Shown here in pieces: positions 54,041-63,811 of a DNA stretch of 64,000 nt. The stretch is from Paguma larvata (lineage: Eukaryota; Chordata; Mammalia; Carnivora; Viverridae): positions 61,353,312-61,417,311 of the forward strand of contig CM057826.1 of the NCBI GenBank assembly GCA_030068075.1. The letters are read 5' to 3'. Numbering within the stretch: the stretch's first letter is position 1; each line of letters opens with the position of its first letter. The notes under the pieces are model-generated. The model was not told where the DNA came from and made no database searches. It worked only from the letters and a program-made list of their open reading frames with translations. Both the position numbers and the translations under genes were made by a program.

Positions 54041-54609
54041 TTAAATGCAAGAGGGCACCCCAGACACTGCGGAGGGCGAATGCCCTGCTCGTTTTCGTTA
54101 TTGCCAGCAGTACCTTAGGCTCGCCAGTACCCAGGTTTGTAATTCAATTTTCCTTCAGCCGTCCCAGTCGATAAGTGCAGTAATGACTCCCCTTGCCCTG
54201 GCTCATTGCCACCACGGCTGGCGTACCCCAAGTCATCCCAGAAGGCCCCAGAAGACCCTCACCGGCCAGAGCAGTCTGCTGCCGGGGATAGACACCCCAA
54301 ACTCGCCTTGGGTCACTGGTCACAAGAATGCAGAGCAAAGTGGGGTGGAAGAACGGCGCCCTTACCCCACCACCGCGCATGCGTTCTCTTGCCGGCATCC
54401 AGATGAGCTTCCGGGCGGCTGGTCTACCCAACAGCCTCGCTCCCCTCTGATGGCTAAGACTTGGTTACTGGGCAACCACTTCAGCCAGCCCTGACACCTT
54501 CCTCCCTGGACTCCCTCAGCCTCTCGATAAATGCGTTGCCACCAGGCAGGTCCCACCATTTCACCTGAAAGGCCACAGGGGGACCAGGACTCCCACCGAA
54601 TTTAATTCC
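54041..54609. other. Unassigned non-coding stretch
   Basis: A 149-codon frame (54045-54494, plus) is opposed by a 95-codon minus frame. Neither resembles a known protein. Confidence 0.35.
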
Positions 54610-54614
54610 TATCG

Positions 54615-54760
54615 AACATTACCGTTAATTAGGTTTCACTAAGCGAGCACCTGCTCTCTGCCAGGCAGCTCGGCCCCGGGAGTCACAGTGCCACCCATAT
54701 TTCACAGAACAAGGCTCAAGAAACAACAGGTGGCTGAAGCAGAACCTCGCGGCCCATGGA
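54615..54760 (+). mobile_element. MIR fragment
   Basis: 'actaagcgagcacctgctctctgccaggcagctcgg' and 'ccatatttcacagaacaaggctcaagaa' fit MIR plus. Confidence 0.6.
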
Positions 54761-54980
54761 GGCAGAGGCGGGCCCCTTCCAACCTGCCTTCCCGCCTTCC
54801 GAGTCCCTGGAAATTGGGCCCCTGAAAGGCACAAATTATTCTCTAGTTTCTGAGGCATAAAATTTGCAAAGGAGCCTGCAAGGTGGTGGAGAAGTAGAGT
54901 TTGCATTGCAAATGTGGGCTCCTGTTGGGATCTGAGGCTTTGGGGATGGAGCTAGGTACCTGTATCAACTCCCCTAGTAA

Positions 54981-55008
54981 CCGGAATATTGATTTCCCGT
55001 TATTCCGG
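54981..55008. promoter_or_regulatory. Convergent ETS-type inverted repeat
   Basis: CCGGAATA (54981-54988) and TATTCCGG (55001-55008) are exact inverted copies with a 12-bp spacer. Each arm contains a CCGGAA ETS-family core. A POU-like inverted word TTTGCATTGCAAA lies 70 bp upstream (54900-54912). Confidence 0.4.
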
Positions 55009-55219
55009 GATAGCAGCCCTCCTCCACAGGGGCTTTGCATTCAGCAGCCCAGAAAGTTTTCTGAACGACGCCTGGCTGGGCCAGACCTCACGCTGAGCAC
55101 TTATGTCAGAGACGGGAACCGAGCAGGATTCTACTTTTGAAGATCCCGTAATCATAGACTCAGAGCCACTCAACGATAGAAATAAGGACAGCGGGAGCCG
55201 CCCGCTGAAAGTTTCAACA

Positions 55220-55430
55220 TTCCAGGTACCTTGCCTGAATCTTACACGCATGATCTGCTTTGACTTTCACAACCTGGCAAGGAGGTTCTATTCCCTTCCA
55301 ATTTGTGGACAGGAAAGTAACCGAGACAGGGGCGACAACCTGCCCAAAGTCACACAGTCAACAAGGGGGGCATCTGGAAGCCTAACCCCAGCGCATCTGA
55401 CTTCAAAATCCATACCGGCACCCGCTCCTC
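55220..55430 (+). mobile_element. MIR, nearly complete
   Basis: 'cctgaatcttacacgcatgatctgctttgactttcacaacctggcaaggaggttctattccc', 'aaccgagacaggggcgacaacctgcccaaagtcacacagtcaacaaggggggcatctggaagcctaacccc' cover most of MIR. Confidence 0.85.
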
Positions 55431-55589
55431 ATGCCTAATCACAAAACCGTGTGCCCAGTGCTGCCCCGGAGGGGTGTACGGTGTCCACGGAGGCCCCGAG
55501 TACCGGAGGAAGTAAGTCAACAGAAGACATGAAACAGAGAAGAAGGAAGCAGGGACCATCAGGAAGAGCTTCCTAGAAGTATTTCCTAG

Positions 55590-55960
55590 TTGTATTTGAG
55601 CTCAATGTAGTAGAAGCCTGGCGAGTTTTCCGGGGGGACAAGAAGTCAGGCTAGCATTCTAGGCACTCAAAACAAGATGAGTAATGACAGAGCTTTGGGG
55701 TGCATGGCATATCGGAGGGGAGACAAGTGGTTTTCAGTGAACGGAGTGCAGGGGAATGGGGAGGGGTATTCGCTACAGGCGAAGCTGGCAAAGAAGGCCG
55801 AGCAGGAGGGCCTTGAAGGCCGCACCCACAGGGCTAGACTTGGTCCTGGGAGGACTAGGGAGCCATTGAATGATATAGAACACAGGGTCGATCTGATGAG
55901 GGTGCATTTCACTCTGGGATGTGTAGACGGCGGCTTGATACAGCAAACAGGCGACAAGCT
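55590..55960 (-). mobile_element. L2 fragment
   Basis: 'agcaggagggccttgaaggccgcacccacaggg', 'ggagccattgaatgatatagaacacagggtcgatctgatgagggtgcatttcactctgg' and 'ggcggcttgatacagcaaacaggcgacaag' are ordered L2 minus blocks. Confidence 0.85.
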
Positions 55961-56820
55961 CTGAGGACAATGAAGGTGGGGAGGTGCGGTCCAACATCTC
56001 GTGACTCCTAACCATTGAACGGAAGTATTCTTTTTAAGTCTCGTGCATCCCTTTCTCGGTCGAAATATGACCCGGTCAGAAAGACCCAAATAACCTCCCC
56101 CACAGAAACATCATTTTGATGTTCTAAGAAAACGATTCCCCAGAAAGGCCAGCTCCCTTTTTCTGAAGCCGATATTCGAGGCTCGGAAGGGACCGTTGTC
56201 CAGGCAGAAGAGCAGGCACTGCAGCAACCCTACGGCAAAGCCAGGCCTCGCCACCGCAGCCCGGGAAGGCGGGACCCTTTTGGCTCTGGGAAGTCCTGAT
56301 AACAACACAAGCCCATCGGAGTCCTGGGGATACGGGAAATGTAATCTCATCAGAGGTCCAGAGGCCCCAGTCGCATTTTCCTTGCTCACTTTTCAAAGCC
56401 CGAGATTATGGCTCTGGGTCCCGAAGGCTGCCAGAACAGTCTGTCTGTTGTATTTTCATTTTAAAACGGTAGGAATTTGGCATCCTGCTGATACGCCAAG
56501 AAAACACTGGCTTCTCAGACAGATTTTTTTTTTATTCCAATTCTTATTCTAGGACTAAAATATCTTCAGAAGGCAGAGGGAAAATCAAAAGAAAAAATAT
56601 ATATATATATATTCTTTATAACCTGCCCAACCTAAGAGGATTATTTACACATGCAAATTTCTTCCACCCCGTGCCACCTGCAGATGTATTTCTTATAAAG
56701 TTGTCATTTTAGGAGGCACAACATCTTGGGAGGAAAAAAAGGGTCTGCCTCCTACATCGTTCCTTGCAGGGAATTTCCTTAGGGAACATGTCATGAGGGC
56801 AAAACAAACAAACAATTTAA
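55961..56820. other. Unassigned stretch with a short (TA)n
   Basis: (TA)8 lies at about 56597-56612. Frames of 90-118 codons on both strands at 56111-56552 match nothing known. Confidence 0.4.
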
Positions 56821-56824
56821 AAAC

Positions 56825-57055
56825 GTGAGTTTTGGAAGCCACCAAGATCCCAGTTCTGCTTCTCACCAGCAGCAGGAGCTGGGGAACGCGAGTTCGCATC
56901 CGGGCTTTCTCCGCTGCAGAAAGAGCATTAAGGAAGGTCTCTGCCCCGTCGGATGCCTGGATGGCCTGAGGAAGAGATCGGATGATGCCCGTGAGGTCCC
57001 TCGCACAGAGCCTGGCATAGGGTGAGTGTCTGTCAAATGCCCGCTAGTGTCACCG
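56825..57055 (-). mobile_element. MIR fragment
   Basis: 'gagttttggaagccaccaagatcccagttctgcttctcaccagc' then 'ggatgatgcccgtgaggtccctcgcacagagcctggcatagggtgagtg' fit the two ends of MIR minus. Confidence 0.8.
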
Positions 57056-57116
57056 CGGCCTTTATTATTATTACTGAAATACTAACTTTTTATTTTATTA
57101 TAAACGTAATCATCTC

Positions 57117-57309
57117 AGGGAGCCTGGGTGGCTCCATCGGTTGAGCGACGGACTCTTGATTTCGGCTCAGGTCATGATCTCACGGTTCGTGAGTTGGAGC
57201 CCCGCGTGAGGCTCTGTGCTGACTGTGTGGAGCCTCTTTGGGGTTCTCTGTCTCCCTCTCTCTCTGCTCTTCCCCCCCCTCTCATAAATAAATAAATAAA
57301 TAAATAAGT
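57117..57309 (+). mobile_element. CAN-SINE, first member of a compound insertion
   Basis: Head 'agggagcctgggtggctccatcggttgag', B-box region 'gagttggagcccc', CT body and a TAAA-repeat tail. The TSD-like word before it (GTAATCATCTC, 57106-57116) recurs only at 57615-57625 as GTAACCATCTC, beyond a second SINE, a unique segment and an A run. Confidence 0.95.
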
Positions 57310-57327
57310 ATTGGATAAAAAAAGTAA

Positions 57328-57540
57328 GGGCACCTGGGTGGCTCAGTCGGTTAAGCGTCCGACTTCGGCTCAGGTCATGATCTCACGGTCTGTGAGTTCG
57401 AGCCCCACGTCGGGCTCTGTGCTGACAGCTCAGAGCCTGGAGCCTGCTTCGGATTCTGTGTCTCCCTCTCTCTCTGCCCCTCCCCTGCTTGCACTCAGTC
57501 TCTCTCTCTCTCTGAAAAATAAATAAAACATTTAAAAAAA
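57328..57540 (+). mobile_element. CAN-SINE, second member of the compound insertion
   Basis: Near-consensus copy ('gggcacctgggtggctcagtcggttaagcgtccgacttcggctc') with intact A and B boxes and an A-rich tail. It is separated from the first SINE by about 18 bp of A-rich sequence. No convincing private TSD. Confidence 0.97.
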
Positions 57541-57614
57541 AATTACAATGGTACACTCGGGCCAGACCTCGAAGGACAGCAGCGCCCTCCATAGAAAAAG
57601 AAAAAAAAAAAAAA
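57541..57614 (+). other. Unique segment plus poly-A inside the compound insertion
   Basis: About 55 bp of non-SINE sequence ('acactcgggccagacctcg' region) followed by a GA-interrupted A run of about 20, directly before the outer TSD-like word. It fits a transduced 3' flank. Confidence 0.5.
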
Positions 57615-57625
57615 GTAACCATCTC

Positions 57626-58789
57626 CTATTATTAAACCGTCTAGAAAACACAGACATGCTCCAAGAAAAATTTCGAACCGCGTAGAGCCTCACCGTCCCA
57701 AATGCCACTGTGCACCGTCTCCGTCGTACTTCTCTGTTTTCTACGCAAACAAAAAAGTTTCAAAAAGAGGACTACACTGTTCACACTGTTTTGTCCATGA
57801 GCTATTTCGTGGCAGACTTTACGAGGACAACCCATCAGAGGCATCGCGCCCCTGCTCTGCGCTGAGCAGGAACGGCCGGTCTAAGCCCGTGCTGTGTAAG
57901 CGGGCGAGTGGCCCCCGATCCGGAATTCCTGACTCCGCTCTTGACCCGCAGGCAGCCCTCTGTCCAGGCTTCCTGCTCCAGAATAACAGAGTTCTGATAC
58001 TGATTTTCATTCTCTGCTTCCTGAGCGTTTGGTAGAACCTTACAGGCAAAATCGTATAGGTATAACCGTACATGTCAGGCAGCAAAAGACTGTTTCTGTT
58101 CACGTCTGTTCAGGTCCGATGTGTGTTTTGTTTCCTCCTTGGGTTTCCCGGTTTCCTTTCATTACGACCTCTTCGAGTCTCTTCTTCCAAAGCTCTGCGC
58201 TCTCTGAGGGCCTCGTGCTATTGAATCACGGTCTAGAAATGACTAGTCGGCTCGCCTGGACCCATGATTCTCTGTCTCATTTGGAAAACTGCTCTGTCTG
58301 ACAAGGATGGTGGTTCTCTACCCCCTCCCACGGAGAAGCGTAACTTCCCAAATGAGGTCCCGGGTGAATCAGATTGCCCCAGGGAATCCGGTGGAATCCA
58401 AATAAAAACTGGCTTGCCCTAAAGATAGCTCCAGGCACTGGGTCACATCCAAAAGAAACGTAAAACACTGAGTCAAAAGCCTCGAAAAGGAAAGCGGGTC
58501 TGTATTCCAAGAGCTCTGAAGGAGCAGGCAAAAGGGGAAATTGCGTGGCACGAAACCAAGCAAGATTCCCTTTAAAATCTTTTTGCCCACCACTGTCTCC
58601 AAAATCCATGACTTTTAGCGACTGCGTCTTCTCTCTTCCTTCTTTCTCGCTCCTCCCTCCCCAAAGACTCCCTCTCCCTGAGCACGGCCCCCCTTGCTCC
58701 CCCCACCCCGCTCCCCACAGCAGGTGTTTTGTTTTCCAAGTAGACCCCAATGCCATTTGCCATCATTAATATCCTCAGAAACACATGAA
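57626..58789. other. Unassigned non-coding stretch
   Basis: No repeat is recognised. Frames of 70-159 codons on both strands at 58277-58784 match nothing known. Pyrimidine-rich at 58620-58720. Confidence 0.4.
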
Positions 58790-59500
58790 AAGATATGGAA
58801 ATCGGATACTATAAAAAGAAGCAGAACAAAAAATCTGGGGGAAAAGGAGAGATTTAAAACTCAATAAAAGAGTTGGAAGACAGAGTTGAGGAAGTCTGCC
58901 TCCTCCTTCCCCAAAATAGAACAAAGAAGTAGAGAATTAAAAAAAAAAGAGAGAGAGAGAGGTCCAGGAAACCCAATGTTCAAATAGTAACTTCAGGGGA
59001 AAAAAAGAGAGAGAGAAAGAAAAAATGGAAGGGAGTAAGTCTTATTCAAAATATGCCAAGAAAATCTCCCAGGTGAATAAGAGAGGCCAGATTGAAAACC
59101 CACCCAGCGCCCAATGCAGTGGACAAAAATAGACTAATGCTAAGGCGTGTGACTGAAATTTCAGAACGTCACAGGAGAAGATCTCTCTCAAGCTTCCAAC
59201 AAGAAAATTGTCACACCCGAAAGATCAGGTGTAAGAATCGCTTGGGACTTTTCAACCACAACAAACTAGAAACCAATGGCGGATGTCTTCAAAGTTCCAA
59301 AGATAAATAAATAAATTGCAGCGGAGAATTCTAGACCTGGCCAAACTGCTGATCAGGTGTGAGTGAGAGATGAAGGATGTCTTCAGAAAGGCACGGTCTG
59401 GCACTCCCGTGCACCCTTTTGTCAGGAAGCAGCTGGAGAGGGTGCCGTGTCAAAAGGAGGTGGCAAGCCAAGGCAGAGGGAGACAGGGTGCAGGAAACGG
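58790..59500 (+). mobile_element. L1/HAL1-type ORF1-region relic
   Basis: Nucleotide and conceptual peptide order fit the C-terminal half of L1 ORF1: 'gacaaaaatagactaatgctaaggcgtgtgactgaaatttcagaa' corresponds to the conserved Arg-Pro-x-Pro-Arg-His-Ile region, then 'aagcttccaacaagaaaa', 'cttgggacttttcaaccacaac' and 'gagaattctagacctggccaaactgctgatcaggtgtgag'. A 72-codon open remnant at 59092-59310 is part of it. GA-rich low-complexity patches at 58938-58962 and 59000-59022 interrupt. Confidence 0.65.
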
Positions 59501-59703
59501 GTGTTGGGGCTTGACGGGGTGATAACTACTTAAAAAAACCAATCAAGCAACAAGAAATTATCTCTCGGGGGAAATCTTTGCGCTGGGATTTATTACATGA
59601 CTCAGCCAGGAAAAATGTTTGCAAAGTTAACCCATTATAATATATCAATCCTGTGTGCATTTGATTTGCAGGGGAAAAGGGAATCTTAAAAATGTCAATA
59701 CTC

Positions 59704-59918
59704 TGGGGCGCCTGCGTGGCTGGGTCGGTTAAGCCTCTGACTCTTGGTTTCTGCTTGGGTGGTGATCTCATGGTCGCGAGTTTGAGCCCAATGTCAGGCT
59801 CTGCACTGACAACTCAGAATCTGCTTAGGACTCCCTCTCTCCCTCTCTGCCCCTCCCCACCATGCATTTGTATGCTCTCTCTCTCTGTCTGTCAAAATAA
59901 ATAAATCAACTTTAAAAC
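59704..59918 (+). mobile_element. CAN-SINE with 14-bp TSD at an L1 edge
   Basis: AAATGTCAATACTC (59690-59703) and AAATGTCAGTACTC (59919-59932), one mismatch. Head 'tggggcgcctgcgtggctgggtcgg' and tail 'caaaataaataaatcaactttaaaa'. Confidence 0.97.
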
Positions 59919-60375
59919 AAATGTCAGTACTCAGAAGGAAGGGTAGTGGTTGCCAGGGACCGGGAGAGAGGGATGGGAAGTCATTGTTTGGTGGGAACGG
60001 AGTTGCAGCTTTACAAGATGAAAGGAGTTCCAGACACAGATGGTGGCAACGGTTGCACATTCCGAACGTATTTAATGCCACTGAACTCTACACCTAAAAA
60101 TGGTTAAGATGGTACATCCTGGGATGCCTGGGTGGCTCAGTCAGTTAAGCGTCTGACTTGGGCTCAGGTCATGATCTCGTGGTTCGTGGGTTCGAGCCCC
60201 GCGTGGGGCTCCGTGCTGACAGCTCAGAGCCCGAAGTCTGCTTTAGATTCTGTATCGCCCTCTCTCTCTGCCCTCCCCGACTCGTGCTCTGTCTCAAAAA
60301 TAAATAGTAAAAGTAAAAACTGTGTTTACAGTTTTTAAATCTTACGCGTGTATACCACAATAAAAAATTCCTTTA
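59919..60375 (+). mobile_element. Old L1 3' UTR split by a SINE
   Basis: Left part 59919-60117: 'gaagggtagtggttgccagggacc', 'ttacaagatgaaaggagttcc', 'gttgcacattccg', 'actctacacctaaaaatggttaagatggtac'. Right part 60317-60375: 'cttacgcgtgtataccacaataaaaaattcc', the L1 3' terminus with AATAAA. The SINE at 60119-60316 separates them. Confidence 0.8.
60119..60316 (+). mobile_element. CAN-SINE inside an L1 3' UTR
   Basis: Head 'tgggatgcctgggtggctcagtcagttaagcg', B box 'gggttcgagcccc', tail 'tctcaaaaataaatagtaaaagtaaaa'. The L1 sequence resumes directly after. Confidence 0.95.
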
Positions 60376-60667
60376 AGGCAGAGGTTATCACTTCGAACCG
60401 ATACCAATTTCAGGTGTTTTGAAGACACTACAGGCTTCAGTTACTATATTCTTACTTCAGTTTGGTATCATCTTGCAGTTTTGCTTTCTATACATTCTTT
60501 AGCTTACAAAGATAGCTCTCATATTAGGAGTGAAATTTTAAATTAGGAGAATTTTTAATTAGGGAAATTTCTAATCCAGAACCTTATCAAGGCATGCAAC
60601 TTTATTTGTGCAGTCTTTTACAAATAAATCCACAAACTGAAAGCGAGGGGGGGAGGGGGAAGGATCA

Positions 60668-60771
60668 GGGTGCCTGACTGGCTCAGTCAGGAGGACATGT
60701 GATTCTCCATCTCGGGGTCGGGAGTTCGAGCCTCACGTTGGAGGTAGAGATCGCTTAAAAATAAAAATCCT
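60668..60771 (+). mobile_element. Older short CAN-SINE
   Basis: 'gggtgcctgactggctcagtcagg', 'ctcggggtcgggagttcgagcctcacgttggaggtagagatcgcttaaaaataaaaatcc'. Same short class as 12942-13062. Its tail is the target of the next SINE. Confidence 0.85.
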
Positions 60772-61010
60772 GGGGCGCCTGGGTGGCTCAGTCGGTTGGG
60801 CGGCCGACTTCAGCTCAGGTCATGATCTCGCGGTCTGTGAGTTCGAGCCCCGCGTCGGGCTCTGTGCTGACGGCTCAGAGCCTGGAGCCTGCTTCCGATT
60901 CTGTGTCTCCCTCTCTCTCTGCCCTTCCCCTGTTCACACTGTGCCTTTATGTCTCTCAAAAATAAATAAACATTAAAAAAAAATTTTTTTTAAAAATAAA
61001 AAAAAATAAT
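60772..61010 (+). mobile_element. Young CAN-SINE nested in an older SINE tail
   Basis: The 15-bp word AAAAATAAAAATCCT is repeated exactly at 60757-60771 and 61011-61025, bracketing a near-consensus copy. The tail beyond 'aaacattaaaaaaaa' is an unusual A/T-rich run with an eight-T block. Confidence 0.97.
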
Positions 61011-61266
61011 AAAAATAAAAATCCTTTGGTAAAAAAAGTGTCAAGACAAAAGAACGGAGTAATCAAGGAAAAGACGAGCAGAGACAAAGAAGAATAGATT
61101 AAATGGGAAGCAGAACGCGATAGAAATGTATTCAAATGTAGATCACTTAAAACAGAGACGTTTGCATTGTTTAGGGAAAAACATCTAGCCATATTCTGTT
61201 TTGTGACATCTTAGCAGAGCGCAGCAAGATTGAAAACAAGGTGATGGAGTAAAAGATGCACTAGTC

Positions 61267-61500
61267 AGACAATAATCCAAAGCTGGAGACGGAAAGTTTT
61301 CCCTGTGAAGGGCCTGAGAGTAAATATTTCAGGCTTTGCAAGCCGTAAGGTCTCCGTCCCAACAACTGATCTCCCGCTGCAGTGTGAAAGCACCCACAGA
61401 CAAGAGCAAACCCCTGGGTGCGGTCATGTGACAATAAAACTTTATTTAGAAACTCAGCCATCGGGCTGGATTTGGCTCACAGTCTGCAGCTCTGTGATCT
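61267..61500. mobile_element. hAT-type non-autonomous MER element
   Basis: 'gttttccctgtgaagggcctgagagtaaatatttcaggctttgcaagccgtaaggtctccgtcccaac', 'gtgacaataaaactttatttagaaactcagccatcgggctggatttggctcac' and 'gcagctctgtgatct' follow in order a very common placental DNA element (hAT-Charlie class, subfamily not fixed). Confidence 0.8.
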
Positions 61501-61654
61501 AGTCTCTCTAGAGACTTCTCTAGTCTCTCTAGACTTTACCCCCTCCTCTTCCCCCTCTCTGGCCTGCTCGGCTGTCCATCCCAGCTCTAGCCACGGTCAG
61601 CTCTTCTGTTCTTGAAACTGGGAGGACTTCCTCCGTCTCAGGAGAGATGGGGCA

Positions 61655-62040
61655 CCGTCTCTTGCCTTTGCTAGGCCTGCTGCCTGGAACATTCTTGCAC
61701 CAGACTCACTTTCTCATTGCTGCAGGAATCTGCTCAAATGTCTTCTCCTCAAAGAAGCTTCCCCAATCCCCCCCCCCATCTAAGATATTCCCATCTCCCC
61801 CATCATATCGTGCTTTATCGCCTCACCTTTGATTCATGCTTTGTTAGTATATGTATCATCACCTGATATTGTATCTTTCTTTGCTTGTTGATGATCTGTC
61901 TTCCCAGGCTCGGGTGGGAGCTCTGTGAGCAAGGGTCCTGTCCTCTTTGCCCACGGTCTCGTCCCCAGTGCCCATCACGGCCTGGCACACATCGTCAGAG
62001 CTAAATAAATACTTTTCGAATCAGTGGATGAAGGACGGAA
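61655..62040 (+). mobile_element. L2 3' end, long
   Basis: 'gcctttgctaggcctgctgcctggaacattcttgc', 'ctgctcaaatgtcttctcctcaaagaagcttcccc', 'atatgtatcatcacctgatattgtatctttctttgc', 'gggtcctgtcctctttgcccacgg' and the terminal 'gagctaaataaatacttttcgaatcagtggatgaag' give nearly the full L2 3' region. Confidence 0.92.
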
Positions 62041-62329
62041 TAGCTTCAGCATTATGGGCATCAGAAAACTTGCCTCAGTGAAGGATCCATGCGTTCTCTT
62101 TCAATCCAGAAGATCAAATTCTGTTGCCTGGCTGGTCTAATTTTTCTTCTATCATCTTGTAATAAAAACAATGGGGGGGGGGAATCCGTATCCCACTTGC
62201 ACAATTAAATGGCACAAAATCTTCCCCTACCAACAGATCGTTCAAACATCTTTAAGCCTCGGTGGTGTGTGAGATAGAGCAAACTTCTAATTTAAAACAA
62301 ATTTAAAACAATTATTTAGAATCGTTAGA

Positions 62330-62470
62330 GAATTCTGTATCGTCGGAGGTGAAAGGCTCCTAAAACCCCCTCATTCAACCCTTTCTTCCCAGAGGGGGAC
62401 AGTGAGCCCAGAGAGGAGGAAAGACCTCTCAAGTTCACGGAAAGGAGGCGAAGGCTTGGGCCAGCATCCT
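62330..62470 (+). mobile_element. MIR fragment
   Basis: 'ctcctaaaaccccctcattcaaccctttcttcccagagggggacagtgagcccagagaggaggaaagacc' fits MIR plus. Confidence 0.6.
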
Positions 62471-62719
62471 CACAGTTAGCCGAGGATAGTTAACTTTATA
62501 TTCTCTGATAACACACTTTGAGAAGGAAGTCTTTTTCAATCTTGAAAGTAGCATTTATAAGAGAACGGATCCAGCTATTAAGTGTGGAACTTTAATGTCT
62601 AATGGATTTTTCCCTGTCTCTTGGTTATAAATAATCAGAGAACGAATATGCCCCCCACACCTTTAAAAAAAAAAATCCCGGTTTCATGCGAAATTACTTT
62701 TATCTTTCAAACAAAAAGG

Positions 62720-62786
62720 CTAGCTTTGGAGTTTAATTAGCTAATCCTCGTATCGCTCATCAGAATTAGTTGTCTTTCCAACGTAG
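62720..62786. promoter_or_regulatory. AT-rich module A (related to 63812-63878)
   Basis: Contains TTTAATTAGCTAATCC, then GAATTAGTTGTCTTTCCAA. The same order of words recurs 1,092 bp to the right. It includes a homeodomain TAATTA and a TAATCC (OTX/PITX-type) word. No repeat family is recognised. Confidence 0.4.
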
Positions 62787-62879
62787 GTGTGTAATCACTG
62801 AAGCGTGTCCCAGGGAGCGTCTTTCATCCGCTTTCAAGCCGTTTTTCTGCTTCTTTTTCCAGCTGGAGAAGGAAACCAA

Positions 62880-63145
62880 ATTTATTAAGACCCAATGACA
62901 ATCTACTGAGTTGTGGGCATTTTGCAGGCGTGCTCTCTTTTAATCTTGGTCACAGCCATTTGAGGCTTTTAGTTTTGTTTTGCAGATTGAGGAATAGACC
63001 GGCAGAGGTCGAGGTAGCTCTTTCAAGGTCAAGGAAAGAAAATGAACAGAGGGTTCCGAAGCAGACAGACTTAAGTCCCAATCTGAGCCCCAGACCAGTC
63101 TAGCTGTATGACCTGGACAAATCGCCCCACTTCCCGGAGCCTCCG
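62880..63145. mobile_element. Two MIR fragments (+ then -)
   Basis: 62880-63040 plus ('atttattaagacccaatgacaatctactgagttgtgggcattttgcaggcg', 'gaatagaccggcagagg'). 63050-63145 minus ('cagacttaagtcccaatctgagccc', 'gtctagctgtatgacctggacaaatcgcccc'). Confidence 0.75.
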
Positions 63146-63149
63146 GGAC

Positions 63150-63290
63150 CAGTGCTGTCCCATAGAACTCTTGAGATGTGGTTAATGCAACTGAGGAAGT
63201 GAATTTAACTTGTATTTAACTTTAATGAAGTTAAATGTTCATAGCCACACGTGTCCAATGAACACCACATTGATCAGTGCGGTTCCAAGT
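63150..63290. mobile_element. hAT-type non-autonomous MER element
   Basis: 'agtgctgtcccatagaac', 'gagatgtggttaatgcaactgaggaagtgaattt', 'catagccacacgtgtccaatgaacacca', ending 'gatcagtgcggtt' follow a placental hAT-class MER element (MER20/MER3 type). Diverged. Confidence 0.7.
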
Positions 63291-63767
63291 AGCATTCTCT
63301 TAGATTCAAGCCGGAGGGGCCCCTATCCTGAGCCCTGCACTTTAGGGGCCCTATACAGCTCTCCTCTGGCCACGGCCCTCCCCGAGGGCTGGGGAACACG
63401 AACACGCAACCCCCCGGGCCCACGCCCCCACATTGAGCCCATGCTTTGGAGATGTGAAATCAGGGCTGGAATTACTGCCCAAACAGCCCAAGTCCACTTC
63501 CAAGGCTGCCCGGCCCTCTTCCCTGGTGCCAAGTTTCCGAGAGTCATCTGCACCGGTGGCATTCACACCTCTGGCCCACAGGGTATCCCAAAGTGGCCGT
63601 CTGTGGGAAGTGTAAGCACGGCTTAGACACGCAGCCTGGTGTATCCGCATGAAGAGTGTACGAGGCCCCTTGTGGCACCGGGGGGAGCCGGGAGCGAAAG
63701 AGAAGAGAGCAGAGCTCAGGCGGGGCACCAACCCTCCCTGCACCCCCACAGCCAATGGGGAGTTCCG
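63291..63767. other. Unassigned GC-rich stretch
   Basis: Frames of 138 (63210-63626 plus), 143 (63351-63782 minus) and 100 codons overlap on opposite strands and match nothing known. Not called coding. Confidence 0.35.
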
Positions 63768-63809
63768 ATACATTCCTTGCAATGCATTCCTTGCAATACA
63801 TTCCTTGCA
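63768..63809. repeat. Three tandem 14-bp units with CATTCC/TTGCA words
   Basis: ATACATTCCTTGCA (63768-63781), ATGCATTCCTTGCA (63782-63795) and ATACATTCCTTGCA (63796-63809). Units 1 and 3 are identical; unit 2 differs by one base. Each unit holds CATTCC (the TEAD/M-CAT core), and the junctions form TTGCAAT (a C/EBP-type half site). Confidence 0.95.
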
Positions 63810-63811
63810 TC

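Noticed and set aside
57117..57540. Tandem SINE pair as a CRISPR-like or satellite repeat
   Set aside because: Only two units with different divergence and an A-rich join; these are retroposons in a mammalian genome.
61498..61535. Short duplicated CTAGTCTCTCTAGA motif
   Set aside because: A two-copy imperfect tandem at the end of a hAT element with no further structure; likely a small slippage duplication.
63210..63782. 138-codon plus and 143-codon minus frames near the right end
   Set aside because: Opposing frames, one starting inside a hAT element, no similarity to known proteins.
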